Assembly (NCBI RefSeq): GCF_040545925.1
Contig: NZ_JBEPMX010000004.1
Span: 117,942 to 181,941, forward strand
Reading direction: 5' to 3'
Length of the DNA stretch: 64,000 bases
Origin: Alkalibacillus flavidus
Lineage (GTDB): Bacteria > Bacillota > Bacilli > Bacillales > Alkalibacillaceae
In this document: positions 51,028-58,874 of the stretch, in pieces
How the letters are laid out: each line of letters opens with the position of its first letter
Numbering within the stretch: the stretch's first letter is position 1
Position numbers and translations under genes: made by a program
Notes under the pieces: model-generated
Told to the model about the DNA's origin: nothing
Databases searched by the model: none
What the model saw: the letters and a program-made list of their open reading frames with translations, nothing else

Positions 51028-52384
51028 ATGGTATTTGACCTTCGTTATATAATTCAGAAACTTCTTCATAGGCGTCATGGTAATAAGGCAGACTAGCGTC
51101 AAATCCACCATCATCTTCGGCATATCGCATAGAAGAATTAACATGACTAACAAGAACAGAATAATTATTAATCAACTTATATATTTTGAAATTGTCATCA
51201 AATGAATAGAAATAATCCTCCATTTGCTTATGACGTTCTGTTTCAACGATAGCATCTAATTCATCTTTTTCATCAGCAAGAAAAGGATCTTTCTCAAAGT
51301 CATAATCACCTTCATACGTGTCAATTTCATGCCTCACATCTTCCATAACGTCCTCAACTTGTTTTTGATACTCTGATATACGTGACAATGCCGTTTCAAA
51401 ATCAAGTTGAGTTAATTCTTCATCAGAAGACTGATTTTGTTCTGGGCTATCATTATTATCAGCTAGTTCAGAGTTATCATCTTCTACATTTTGTTGATCA
51501 TCTGATGTATCTTCTTGTTGATTTTGTTCATTTGACCTATCATCTGAATCTTTTTCATCGTCATTATCTGATGACTCACGGGGATCATAATAAGGTAAAT
51601 CATCAAGAATATTACCATCTTCATCAAATTGCTGATCATTAGGTATATCATCATAATATAAGTAATAATAGTTTTCGTTATAACAAGAATGGTCTTGATC
51701 TGCTTTTTGCTCTAATGTGCAATCTTCTGTTTTATCACTAGTGGCATCATCTGATGACTGTTCAGTTTTTTGATCTGACGCTTGTTTATCTACGTCATCT
51801 TGAGATTGTTCTTCGGGATTGGAAGATTCGTCATCATGTGTTGTTTTATCTTGTTCATTATCATCATTTTGTTGATTGTTATTTGTATTAGATTCAACTT
51901 CTGATGTGTCATGCTCATCATCTTGAGAATTTGAATCATGTTGTGAATGATGATCATCTTGATCAGAATGAACATTAGTATCAACATTAGATGCATCATA
52001 CTGCTGATCATTTTCATTTTCTGTGTCATTATCCTGATCGGATTGAGTTGCTACTTGCTCATTGCTTTTGTCTTCTGATTCTTCTTGGTGTTGATCAGAT
52101 TCATCATCAGATTCCATCTCATCTTGGGAAGATTGATCTTCGCCTTGATTGTCGCTTCTGGTATCATCGTTAAGACTTTGTTCGTCAACATTTTCATCGT
52201 TGGGTTGACGTTTAGACTCTTTGACTTTATTATCACTTGAATCCTCCTCACGACCTTCTAATGATTCAGCTTGATCACTTTCGGCATTTTTATCTTCAAT
52301 ATTATCTAACCAAAATAAAGCCAATGCGCCATAAACTGTCAACAAAAGTGTCATCATCAATGACATTAAAAGTTTTGTTTTCAT
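51026..52384 (-). CDS. Membrane-anchored, extremely acidic low-complexity protein
   Basis: A 452-residue protein with an N-terminal membrane helix or signal (about 5-28), followed by about 280 residues made almost only of Asp, Glu, Ser, Gln and Asn (about 30-310), and a folded-looking C-terminal domain (about 315-452; helices with ALSRISEYQKQVEDVMEDVR). The very high acid content suits a halophile's surface protein, as a spacer or ion-binding coat. No family is recognised. The start at 52384 has GAGGTG upstream. The promoter is likely in the 33-bp repeat copy 2, about 110 bases upstream. Confidence 0.75.
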   Translation of the reverse strand: MKTKLLMSLMMTLLLTVYGALALFWLDNIEDKNAESDQAESLEGREEDSSDNKVKESKRQPNDENVDEQSLNDDTRSDNQGEDQSSQDEMESDDESDQHQEESEDKSNEQVATQSDQDNDTENENDQQYDASNVDTNVHSDQDDHHSQHDSNSQDDEHDTSEVESNTNNNQQNDDNEQDKTTHDDESSNPEEQSQDDVDKQASDQKTEQSSDDATSDKTEDCTLEQKADQDHSCYNENYYYLYYDDIPNDQQFDEDGNILDDLPYYDPRESSDNDDEKDSDDRSNEQNQQEDTSDDQQNVEDDNSELADNNDSPEQNQSSDEELTQLDFETALSRISEYQKQVEDVMEDVRHEIDTYEGDYDFEKDPFLADEKDELDAIVETERHKQMEDYFYSFDDNFKIYKLINNYSVLVSHVNSSMRYAEDDGGFDASLPYYHDAYEEVSELYNEGQIP

Positions 52385-52489
52385 TTCTTTCACCTCATTT
52401 AAACCTAAAGACATAAATCAGAATACGTTTCACAAAATTTAAACTTTTTAGCACCTGCAACACTTCGATATAACTATCTATCTGTATCT

Positions 52490-52522
52490 TTAAGACTATA
52501 TGCTTAACATTATACGACAAAT
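52490..52522. repeat. 33-bp direct repeat, copy 2
   Basis: An unchanged copy of the sequence at 48763-48795, same orientation. It holds TATAAT on the minus strand (52509-52514) upstream of the acidic protein gene. Confidence 0.9.
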
Positions 52523-52576
52523 GATAGGATAATCAAACAATATTTTGCATTATTTGTTTTTGCAATAAACCATTAT

Positions 52577-52656
52577 ATTTTTGAAATAAATTTCACTAAT
52601 TATGAAATAACTGCTTTAAGTTTTGAAATAAATCAGGCGATTTATCTCAAAACTTA
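52577..52656. repeat. 21-bp-period repeat array, type B
   Basis: Four cores start at 52579, 52600, 52621 and 52642, exactly 21 bp apart: TTTTGAAATAA, TTATGAAATAA, TTTTGAAATAA, TTATCTCAAAA. The last two form an inverted repeat. It fills the gap upstream of the GntR gene. Confidence 0.85.
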
Positions 52657-52738
52657 AAAACACTTGCAAATTTCACGACTTACACACATACTTATATACA
52701 TAACTATATAACCATAAACCAAAGGTGGTGAAGCATCT

Positions 52739-53113
52739 ATGTCGGGGCCATTCCGAGACGACCGGCCGATTTTCTTACAGGTTCGCGAAATGATCGAGGA
52801 CCAAATCTTAAACGACCAGCTTCAAGAAGGTGAACAAGCGCCGTCGACGAATCAGCTTGTCAACGTCTATAAAATCAATCATTTAACCGTTTCTAAAGGA
52901 ATTAATCAACTCGTTGATGAAGGGATTTTATACAAAAAACGAGGTGTAGGCATGTTTGTTTCTGAAGGGGCAAAAACGGAACTGATCGAACAACGAAAGC
53001 AGTCATTTGTCGACAGGTACGTTAAAGACATGTTAGCCGAGGCGGATAAACTCAACATGTCAGAGGACGAACTCATCCGCTTGATTCAACAGACGAAAAG
53101 GGAGGAATCATGA
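52739..53113 (+). CDS. GntR-family regulator, YtrA type
   Basis: A 124-residue repressor. Residues ~8-75 form the GntR winged helix: RPIFLQVREMIEDQILNDQL near 8, LQEGEQAPSTNQLVNVYKI near 28 and the recognition region LTVSKGINQLVDEGILYKKRG near 50. A short helical tail (about 80-124) is the YtrA-type dimerisation part. It overlaps the ABC ATPase gene by 4 bases and probably represses this operon. The A/T-rich inverted sequence ACTTATATACATAACTATAT just upstream could be its operator. AAAGGTGG precedes the ATG. Confidence 0.88.
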   Translation: MSGPFRDDRPIFLQVREMIEDQILNDQLQEGEQAPSTNQLVNVYKINHLTVSKGINQLVDEGILYKKRGVGMFVSEGAKTELIEQRKQSFVDRYVKDMLAEADKLNMSEDELIRLIQQTKREES

Positions 53114-54000
53114 TGCAAGAACATGTAGAATTTCACGACGTGTCATTGAAAATTGGTCGCGACACTATTTTAGAAGATATTAACTTAACATTAGAAGGCG
53201 GGAAAACATACGGTTTGCTAGGGCGAAATGGGGCTGGTAAAACGTCACTATTATCGCTTTTAGCTGCGTTCCGACCGGCTAGTACAGGGGCGATTCGATT
53301 AAATGGTGAGAAGATTTTCGAAAATCCATCCGCCATGCAACAAATTTGTTTTTCATATGACAAAGACTATAGCGAAGAAACCGAAAAAGTGAAAAGCTTA
53401 CTGAAAAATCTCGAGTTTTACCGTTCACATTTCGACCATGAATACGCCGATCGATTAGTCGAACGATTTAACCTACCACTTAATAAAGCAGTTTCTAAAC
53501 TGTCGACCGGCATGCAGTCAGCGTTCAATGTGACAATCGGCTTAGCTAGTCGTTGCCCGGTCACCATTTTTGACGAATCGTATTTAGGAATGGACGCGCC
53601 AACTCGCGATATTTTTTATCAAGAAATTTTGCGTGAACAAAGTGAGCATCCGCGAATTTTTATTTTATCCACGCATCTCGTTTCGGAAATGGATCATTTA
53701 TTTGACGATGTGATCATGATTCAGAACGGTCGCGCCGTTCTCCACGACGATTACGAGACGCTGATGACGAAAGCCTTTTATGTCACAGGGGACGGTGACG
53801 CTGTTGAGAGATTCAGTAAACCTTACCGCGTGCTCGACAGACAACAACTCGGTGGCACGACGTCTGCTTTAATTTATACAGATGCCGTTGATACACCCCA
53901 AAAAGAAGCTCACGAACAAGGGCTCGACGTTCACCACGTGACATTGCAAGACTTGTTTATTCATTTAACGAAAGAGGTGACGCAAGATGCAAACAGCTAG
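53113..54000 (+). CDS. ABC transporter ATPase (exporter type)
   Basis: A 295-residue ATPase. Walker A GRNGAGKTS near 36-44, a signature that is changed to LSTGMQ near 135, Walker B VTIFDESYLGMD near 154 and H-loop STHL near 188. The C-terminal ~80 residues are a small extra domain seen in YtrB/bacteriocin-export-type ATPases. The next gene encodes a membrane subunit and overlaps by 14 bases. The ATG at 53113 is favoured by the GGAGG 7 bases upstream; ATG at 53110 is the alternative. With the YtrA-type regulator it likely forms an envelope-stress or antibiotic-response exporter. Confidence 0.88.
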   Translation: MQEHVEFHDVSLKIGRDTILEDINLTLEGGKTYGLLGRNGAGKTSLLSLLAAFRPASTGAIRLNGEKIFENPSAMQQICFSYDKDYSEETEKVKSLLKNLEFYRSHFDHEYADRLVERFNLPLNKAVSKLSTGMQSAFNVTIGLASRCPVTIFDESYLGMDAPTRDIFYQEILREQSEHPRIFILSTHLVSEMDHLFDDVIMIQNGRAVLHDDYETLMTKAFYVTGDGDAVERFSKPYRVLDRQQLGGTTSALIYTDAVDTPQKEAHEQGLDVHHVTLQDLFIHLTKEVTQDANS

Positions 54001-54700
54001 TCGATACCAAGAAGTCGCACGGCGTATGTTTGTTGAACAGTTAAAATGGTCCATCTGGTTCATCGTCATCGCTGGTGTATTTGTTAGAGGTGGGCTATTT
54101 GTGATGGCGGGTTCGCTTAATGTCGATGACGTCGTCACCATGAGCTTGCTAGAATTCATGCTCGATGCATCCAAAATCTATATGCTCGTGATTGGCATCT
54201 TATCCGTTTATGTTTTCATGAATTATCTCGTTCGAAACGGGATTACGCGCCGCGACTATTTTCTCAGCACCGTCATATCGACAGTCGGCTTAGCGGTAAC
54301 GTTTTTGATTATTTTTTCCCTGCTTACGATCATCGAAATGGTCATCATTAACGTCGCATCGATCAATGTCGATATCAATACGCTCACGGTCATGAGTGCT
54401 GCAACGCTTAACATTCAATTCTTTTTCGCACTCGTGCTATACTTTTCGATCGGTTGGTTTATTACGATTGGCTTTTACCGCTACAACTGGATGGTCGGGC
54501 TCGGATTTATTTTACTGGCGATCGGGGCAACGTCATTAACAGATATGATCTGGGGGCAAGAAGGGATGGTCCTTTTCGGGTTTCAATTCACGTCTGGTGA
54601 CATGACGCTTATCTTATCGATCCTGTCATCCTTAATCCTTACTGCGATTTTATGGGGCATCAACCGCCGATTAACACGCGACATTAACATTAAATTATAA
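53987..54700 (+). CDS. ABC-2-type membrane subunit
   Basis: A 237-residue protein with six predicted helices (about 20-40, 58-80, 95-120, 140-160, 168-185, 205-225) typical of ABC-2 permeases. It contains YLVRNGITRRDYFLSTVI near 80, a motif common in YtrC/ABC-2 subunits between TM2 and TM3. It is coded in the same operon as the ATPase, with GAGGTG before the ATG. Substrate unknown. Ends in a terminator. Confidence 0.82.
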   Translation: MQTASRYQEVARRMFVEQLKWSIWFIVIAGVFVRGGLFVMAGSLNVDDVVTMSLLEFMLDASKIYMLVIGILSVYVFMNYLVRNGITRRDYFLSTVISTVGLAVTFLIIFSLLTIIEMVIINVASINVDINTLTVMSAATLNIQFFFALVLYFSIGWFITIGFYRYNWMVGLGFILLAIGATSLTDMIWGQEGMVLFGFQFTSGDMTLILSILSSLILTAILWGINRRLTRDINIKL

Positions 54701-54706
54701 CGACGA

Positions 54707-54738
54707 GGAGCATCCTGCGCGGGGTGCTCCAATTTTTA
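54707..54738 (+). terminator. Terminator of the GntR/ABC operon
   Basis: Stem GGAGCATCC/GGGGTGCTCC, 5-base loop, then AATTTTTATT. Confidence 0.88.
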
Positions 54739-55587
54739 TTACATCAAACTCCCTTGTTGCCCTTCTTTATAACCGCGCTTGAAAATTTCTTGCACATTAC
54801 TCGTCGTCACATACGCATCATCATCGATCTGCTCAATAATTTTTCGCAACTGAACGATTTCGCGTTTGTTAATCACGACATACAAAATATCCCGGTCATC
54901 ACGGACAAAGCCGCCTTTTCCATTCAAAATCGTAACGCCGCGACCTAAGCGAACCATCAAATCGTCGAGCAATTCATCTGATTTTTTCGAAATAATCATC
55001 ACGGCTGTACGCTGATCCGCACCTTCGACGATTTTATCGATAATTTTTGCCCCGACATAAACTGAAATTAACGTGTACATCGCCTTCTCCATACCAATCA
55101 CGAACGACGATACGACGACAACGGAAATGTCGATGACAAGCATCGCCTTCCCGACACTCCAGCCGAGCAACTGGTGCAATAACCTTGCAAGCGTCGTCGC
55201 CCCACCAGACGTCCCGCCAGCGCGAAAAATAATCCCAAGACCGATCCCGACGAGCAACCCGGAAAAGAGCGCCGCCAACAACGTATCCCCTAACACTTTC
55301 CCGTAAGGATACGTCACTTCAAGCGCCACCGACATGAACAAAATCGTCAGTAACGTGTACACCGTCGTCTTAATCGTAAAAAATTTATACCCAATCGCAA
55401 CCAGGGCCATGTTCAAAATAAAGTTCATCACACCCGGCGACCACTCGAACACATAATAAAGCACAATCGTGATCCCAATCACACCGCCTTCCGACAATGT
55501 GTTAGGAATCGCGAAATAATTGATCCCAAGTGCAAAAATCAACGACCCTATAATCAATACCGCAATATCAAAACTCGTCTGTTTCAA
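54739..55587 (-). CDS. YitT family membrane protein
   Basis: A 282-residue protein of the YitT/DUF161 family. Five to six helices (to about residue 195) include LGINYFAIPNTLSEGGVIGI near 19 and GIIFRAGGTSGGATTLARLL near 119; the last ~80 residues are a DUF2179 domain with TAVMIISKKSDEL near 194 and GVTILNGKGGFVRDDRDILY near 220. B. subtilis has several paralogues of unknown function. GAGAGGGG precedes the ATG. Confidence 0.9.
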   Translation of the reverse strand: MKQTSFDIAVLIIGSLIFALGINYFAIPNTLSEGGVIGITIVLYYVFEWSPGVMNFILNMALVAIGYKFFTIKTTVYTLLTILFMSVALEVTYPYGKVLGDTLLAALFSGLLVGIGLGIIFRAGGTSGGATTLARLLHQLLGWSVGKAMLVIDISVVVVSSFVIGMEKAMYTLISVYVGAKIIDKIVEGADQRTAVMIISKKSDELLDDLMVRLGRGVTILNGKGGFVRDDRDILYVVINKREIVQLRKIIEQIDDDAYVTTSNVQEIFKRGYKEGQQGSLM

Positions 55588-55681
55588 AGCATGACCCCTC
55601 TCACCATAATTTCCGACAGTTGGATGTCATTATTATTGCAACATGCAGGGCGGGAATTTGCAAATTGAGGGTTAAAATCGA

Positions 55682-55800
55682 AATTATTAAATAACCGCTT
55701 TTGGTTATTTAATAATTTCACTCATTTATGAGATAACTGCTTTGAGTTATTTAATAACTCGACAAATTTATGAAATAACTCTTACAAGTTATTTCATAAA
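55682..55800. repeat. 21-bp-period repeat array, type B
   Basis: Six cores start at 55684, 55705, 55726, 55747, 55768 and 55789, exactly 21 bp apart: TTATTAAATAA, TTATTTAATAA, TTATGAGATAA, TTATTTAATAA, TTATGAAATAA, TTATTTCATAA. Units 1/2 and 5/6 form long inverted repeats (17-bp arms). It fills the gap between yitT and the oxidoreductase. Confidence 0.88.
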
Positions 55801-55823
55801 TGAGAGCAATTCAACCTTAATAT

Positions 55824-55852
55824 GAAAAAACCGCTGGCGCGCCAGCGGTTTC
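55824..55852 (-). terminator. Terminator of the Gfo/Idh/MocA gene
   Basis: Stem AAACCGCTGGCG/CGCCAGCGGTTT, a perfect palindrome, followed on the minus strand by TTTTTTC. Confidence 0.85.
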
Positions 55853-55855
55853 CTT

Positions 55856-56836
55856 TTATACCTTCACTTTTCGCCCCGTTTTCACCGATTCATAACACGC
55901 ATCAATCGCTGCCATATTCTGCTTCGACATGTCGTAGCTATTTCGCGGCTCAACACCTTGCTCGATCGCTTCAACAAAATGATCGACTTCTTCTTTATAT
56001 TGATCACTCATAATCCGCTCATCTCGCGTTATACCAGCCTTTTCAACAATGACATGCCCTTCATGACCGAACGCATCTGGCCGGTACGCGCGTGACACTT
56101 TAATCGTCCCATGCGTTCCGACGACTTCATATTCATGACGCATCTCCGTGTTAAAACCGCTATCAAACATTCCGCGAACTCCTGACTTCATAGTCACAAT
56201 CCCTTGCGCAGACATATCAACACCAAACTCATCACTCATATCCGCTTCGACGAAAACCTCATCCACGCCATCATCTAAAATATTTTGAAACGTATGCAAA
56301 CAATAACTTCCGACGTCATAAATACTTCCGCCACCTTTATGACGATCAACCCGGATATTCCCTGCAGGCTCACGCAACGGAAACGAAAAACTTGCCCTCA
56401 CCAACGTCACATCGCCAATTTCACCAGCAGCCATCAACTCTTTCACCCGTTCATGCTGCTTATGGAACTGATACATAAACGCTTCCATAAACACGACGTC
56501 ATGCTCACGGCACACTGCTTCCATCTCTTCCATTTCACGCGCATTCAACCCCGCAGGCTTCTCACACAAAATATGCTTACCCGCTTCAGCCGCCTTCATC
56601 ACCCACTCTTTATGTAAATGGTTCGGTAGCGGAATATAGACTGCGTCGATGTCTGGGTCCGCGAGCACATCCTCATACCGATCATACGCTTTCGGAATCC
56701 CGTGCTCGTCCGCCACGGCTTGCGCTTGACCCGAGCCGCTCGCAATCGCCACGACCTCTGCCTTATCCGACCGCTTCATAGCTGGAATCAACGCCTTCCG
56801 CGCAATATTCGCTGTACTAATAATGCCGAATTTCAT
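55856..56836 (-). CDS. Gfo/Idh/MocA-family oxidoreductase
   Basis: A 326-residue NAD(P)-dependent sugar/cyclitol-type dehydrogenase. N-terminal Rossmann region with GIISTANIARKALIPAM (4-20), the conserved CEKPAGLN near 91 with the catalytic Lys of the EKP motif, and GGGSIYDVGSYCLHTF near 165 with the metal/active-site D-x-x-x-Y/H pattern. Substrate unknown; 1,5-anhydrosugar or deoxysugar reductases are related. The start at 56836 is set by GAGGTG six bases upstream; the GTG at 56845 overlaps it. Confidence 0.9.
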   Translation of the reverse strand: MKFGIISTANIARKALIPAMKRSDKAEVVAIASGSGQAQAVADEHGIPKAYDRYEDVLADPDIDAVYIPLPNHLHKEWVMKAAEAGKHILCEKPAGLNAREMEEMEAVCREHDVVFMEAFMYQFHKQHERVKELMAAGEIGDVTLVRASFSFPLREPAGNIRVDRHKGGGSIYDVGSYCLHTFQNILDDGVDEVFVEADMSDEFGVDMSAQGIVTMKSGVRGMFDSGFNTEMRHEYEVVGTHGTIKVSRAYRPDAFGHEGHVIVEKAGITRDERIMSDQYKEEVDHFVEAIEQGVEPRNSYDMSKQNMAAIDACYESVKTGRKVKV

Positions 56837-56904
56837 TATGATCACCTCTATATAATTGATTCGACAAATTGTAGCGAAATCCTGTTTGCAATTTCACATC
56901 GATT

Positions 56905-57042
56905 CGCGTTTGAGTCAAGCACTCTAAAATGTGAATCAAGCGTTTCAGACTTTGAATCAAGAAATCGCAAAAATGATGCAAAACGTTTTCACAAAAACAG
57001 CCCCCCCTTTGAATCAACAATACACGAATTTGAATCAACACG
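56905..57042. repeat. 21-bp-period repeat array, type C (TTGANTCAA)
   Basis: Cores TTGAGTCAA, GTGAATCAA and TTGAATCAA lie at 56910, 56931 and 56952, exactly 21 bp apart, with a degenerate unit in phase at 56973. After an interruption that includes a C7 run, two more (57009 and 57030) are again 21 bp apart. The core is a palindrome around one base. This is the only type C array in the window. Confidence 0.75.
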
Positions 57043-57068
57043 CCTCGCCCCAACATTCACAAAAATCT

Positions 57069-57095
57069 TGAAATCAAACTGCATTAAGCCGATAA
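57069..57095 (+). promoter_or_regulatory. SigD promoter
   Basis: TGAA (57069-57072), a 15-base spacer and GCCGATAA (57088-57095) fit the motility sigma factor consensus TAAA-N15-GCCGATAT closely. It is followed by the c-di-GMP riboswitch and the CheY-like gene. Confidence 0.8.
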
Positions 57096-57146
57096 TACTT
57101 ATAGATGCTTTAACACAATTTTCAATCCAAATAACAACTCAAACGA

Positions 57147-57224
57147 TAATGGCAAACTTATTGAAAAATAAGGACGCAAAGCCAAGGGCCTAACGTATTC
57201 ACTATGGCAGCCGGTTACCGAAAT
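57147..57224 (+). ncRNA. c-di-GMP-I riboswitch (GEMM) aptamer
   Basis: The conserved parts of the class are all present in order: GGCAAAC, a hairpin, GGACGCAAAGCC (57172-57183), GGGCCTAA, and the second arm ATGGCAGCCGGTTACCG (57204-57220) with the tetraloop-receptor-type layout. It binds cyclic di-GMP. It lies between a SigD promoter and an intrinsic terminator, so c-di-GMP should decide whether transcription reaches the CheY-like gene. Whether ligand turns it on or off cannot be settled by eye. Confidence 0.92.
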
Positions 57225-57235
57225 GAGCGCCACTT

Positions 57236-57270
57236 AAAGGTGAGCCTATTTTGGTTCGCCTTTTTTTATT
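57236..57270 (+). terminator. Riboswitch expression-platform terminator
   Basis: Stem AAGGTGAGCC/GGTTCGCCTT followed by TTTTTATTTTT, 12 bases after the aptamer. Confidence 0.85.
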
Positions 57271-57327
57271 TTTAAAGAACCTTTCACCGAAAAGGTTCAA
57301 CCCAATCCAAATCTAGGAGAATTGCTT

Positions 57328-57690
57328 ATGAGCACGATTTTAATTGCAGACGATTCGAAGTTTATGCGGCTTCATTTAAAACAAACACTACTAAGCCATG
57401 ACAAGCATGAGATCATTGAAGCTTCAGACGGAAAAGAGGCCATCCATTTATACAAAGAATACTCGCCCGATCTAGTCATTCTCGATATCACGATGAAGCA
57501 TATGGATGGCTTGACGGCTTTAAAAGAAATTATGGGAATTGATCACCACGCACTCGTCGTGATGTGTTCCGCTATGGGGACTAAATATAACGTCATCGAA
57601 AGCCTTCAATTAGGGGCGGCAGACTTTATCGCTAAACCGAATTTCGACGGTTTAATCAATGTCTTGGATGAATTAGAACGAGGTGAATAA
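57328..57690 (+). CDS. CheY-like response regulator
   Basis: A 120-residue single-domain receiver. Acidic pair D9-D10 in LIADDSKFMR, phosphoacceptor Asp in LVILDITMKHMDG near 52, Ser in VVMCSAMG near 82 and Lys in FIAKP near 104. There is no output domain, as in CheY; the closest use is control of the flagellar switch, though a stand-alone adaptor role is possible. It is expressed from a SigD promoter through a c-di-GMP-I riboswitch. The ATG at 57328 is eight bases after AGGAG; TTG at 57322 is less likely. Confidence 0.9.
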   Translation: MSTILIADDSKFMRLHLKQTLLSHDKHEIIEASDGKEAIHLYKEYSPDLVILDITMKHMDGLTALKEIMGIDHHALVVMCSAMGTKYNVIESLQLGAADFIAKPNFDGLINVLDELERGE

Positions 57691-57691
57691 T

Positions 57692-57896
57692 ATGACAGCT
57701 TACAAAATATGTGGACACTGCGGCGAACTGACCGAAACGACTTATGACTTATGCCAAGATTGTTATCAAGTGGAAGAGGAAGCCATTCATGAGATTAAAA
57801 CATCACCCTAAGGCAAATGCCATGGACATTTCCTTGAATACAGGGATCCCGATTCACAAAATCACGCGGTTGATTAAGGATGGGATGATTGTGTAA
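57692..57896 (+). pseudogene. yvyF: YvyF-type flagellar operon protein, frameshifted
   Basis: The first 39 codons read MTAYKICGHCGELTETTYDL then CQDCYQVEEEAIHEIK, the zinc-knuckle N-terminus of the YvyF (flagellar operon) family, and stop at 57811. In the next frame the sequence continues as KHHPKANAMDISLNTGIPIH and KITRLIKDGMIV, the helix-turn-helix-like C-terminus of the same family, ending at 57896. So a small deletion near 57792-57800 broke the gene. It follows the CheY-like gene by one base, with AGGTG as ribosome binding site. Confidence 0.78.
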
Positions 57897-57901
57897 GCAT
57901 G

Positions 57902-58020
57902 GTTACGGCGAAATTCCGTCTCGATACGGCGATAATATACAATTATACGGCGTTTTCGCGGGATTATACGACGAAAACCCTTGTGGATACGGCGAAATCG
58001 CGACCACATACGGCGATTTC
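57902..58020. repeat. 21-bp-period repeat array, type A, reverse orientation
   Basis: Six cores ATACGGCGAAA (or GATA/GTTT variants) have the C of ACGG at 57906, 57927, 57948, 57969, 57990 and 58011, exactly 21 bp apart. It directly follows the broken yvyF. Confidence 0.9.
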
Positions 58021-58050
58021 CCAGTCTCCACGATATTTAACACAAAATTA

Positions 58051-58092
58051 AGACCCGAATGATCTATTTTTTCAAATAGACCATTCGGGTCT
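58051..58092 (-). terminator. Terminator of the zinc-ribbon membrane gene
   Basis: Long stem AGACCCGAATGxTCTATTT with its complement, 4-base loop, T-rich tail on the minus strand. Confidence 0.8.
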
Positions 58093-58133
58093 CTGTTTAC
58101 ATCAAACAACTTTAATTCAAGTCATCTAGTAAA

Positions 58134-58874
58134 CTAAAATAAAAGATTATCAACAAATGATGCCATAACTACCATAAAGACAAACGTAAATACAAGAGCA
58201 GTTCCAACCGATGCAATCATCACACCGTACACTGGGTCAATTCCGCCTTTTTCATTTCGATCAAATGAGAAAATGACAGCAAAAATGGCAATAGATGCCG
58301 TTAAATAAGCGAAATATAAAATGAAGTTAGCCATAACATTCACTTGAACAATGGCGAAAAAGACTGCAATTAATGATATAAGTAAAGAAATTGATAAAAG
58401 CGAACCTAAACGATTAACGACAACACCATAACTCGTTTCAACCCTCATAATCTTCAAAGTGACAAAAATAACTAACGAAACTAAAAACAGCATCACAACT
58501 ATAGAGACCGCTCCACCGAAAAAGATTGAACCGAACGAAGGCCCATCATACAGACCTCGAGCCACATTATTGGCTATTATGAAAAACGTTAATGATATTG
58601 AAATTGCTAACAACACGAATGTCATTAAACCATTCATCATTTTATCTTCATGCAATTGTCTTGCTTCATAGAATGGTGATTTCAACTGCTTTACGAATAC
58701 ATTGAAATATGCTGATGAAACCTCTTTCCCTTTCGATATGTACTCATTTGGTTTCTCTGAATTCGCTGTAACAGATCCGCCTGACGGACTTGCAGATTGA
58801 CCTACTTGATGCCCGCACGCCTCACAAAATTTCGCATCTTCAGCAACTTGATTCCCACAATTCGAACAAAACAT
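58134..58874 (-). CDS. Zinc-ribbon protein with six membrane helices (YIP1-like)
   Basis: A 246-residue protein. A zinc ribbon occupies residues 3-20 (C3/C6, C17/C20), followed by a polar linker (to about 60) and six hydrophobic helices (about 85-240) in a YIP1/DUF1282-like arrangement. The start at 58874 gives MFCSNCGNQ, the typical zinc-ribbon N-terminus, with GAGAGGTG upstream; the open frame extends 28 codons further without a site. It belongs with three other zinc-ribbon membrane proteins in this window. Function unknown. Confidence 0.75.
   Translation of the reverse strand: MFCSNCGNQVAEDAKFCEACGHQVGQSASPSGGSVTANSEKPNEYISKGKEVSSAYFNVFVKQLKSPFYEARQLHEDKMMNGLMTFVLLAISISLTFFIIANNVARGLYDGPSFGSIFFGGAVSIVVMLFLVSLVIFVTLKIMRVETSYGVVVNRLGSLLSISLLISLIAVFFAIVQVNVMANFILYFAYLTASIAIFAVIFSFDRNEKGGIDPVYGVMIASVGTALVFTFVFMVVMASFVDNLLF

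Noticed and set aside
51382..52251. Several frames overlapping the acidic protein gene
   Set aside because: They are shadows of the low-complexity GAT/GAA-rich codons; only the minus-strand frame has a signal, start site and terminator.
48763..52522. Complete integrative element or prophage remnant between the 33-bp repeats
   Set aside because: No integrase, transposase, excisionase or phage gene is present between the repeats, so only a bounded segment can be claimed.
56702..57193. 163-codon plus-strand frame
   Set aside because: It runs antisense through the oxidoreductase start, then through the type C array and into the riboswitch.
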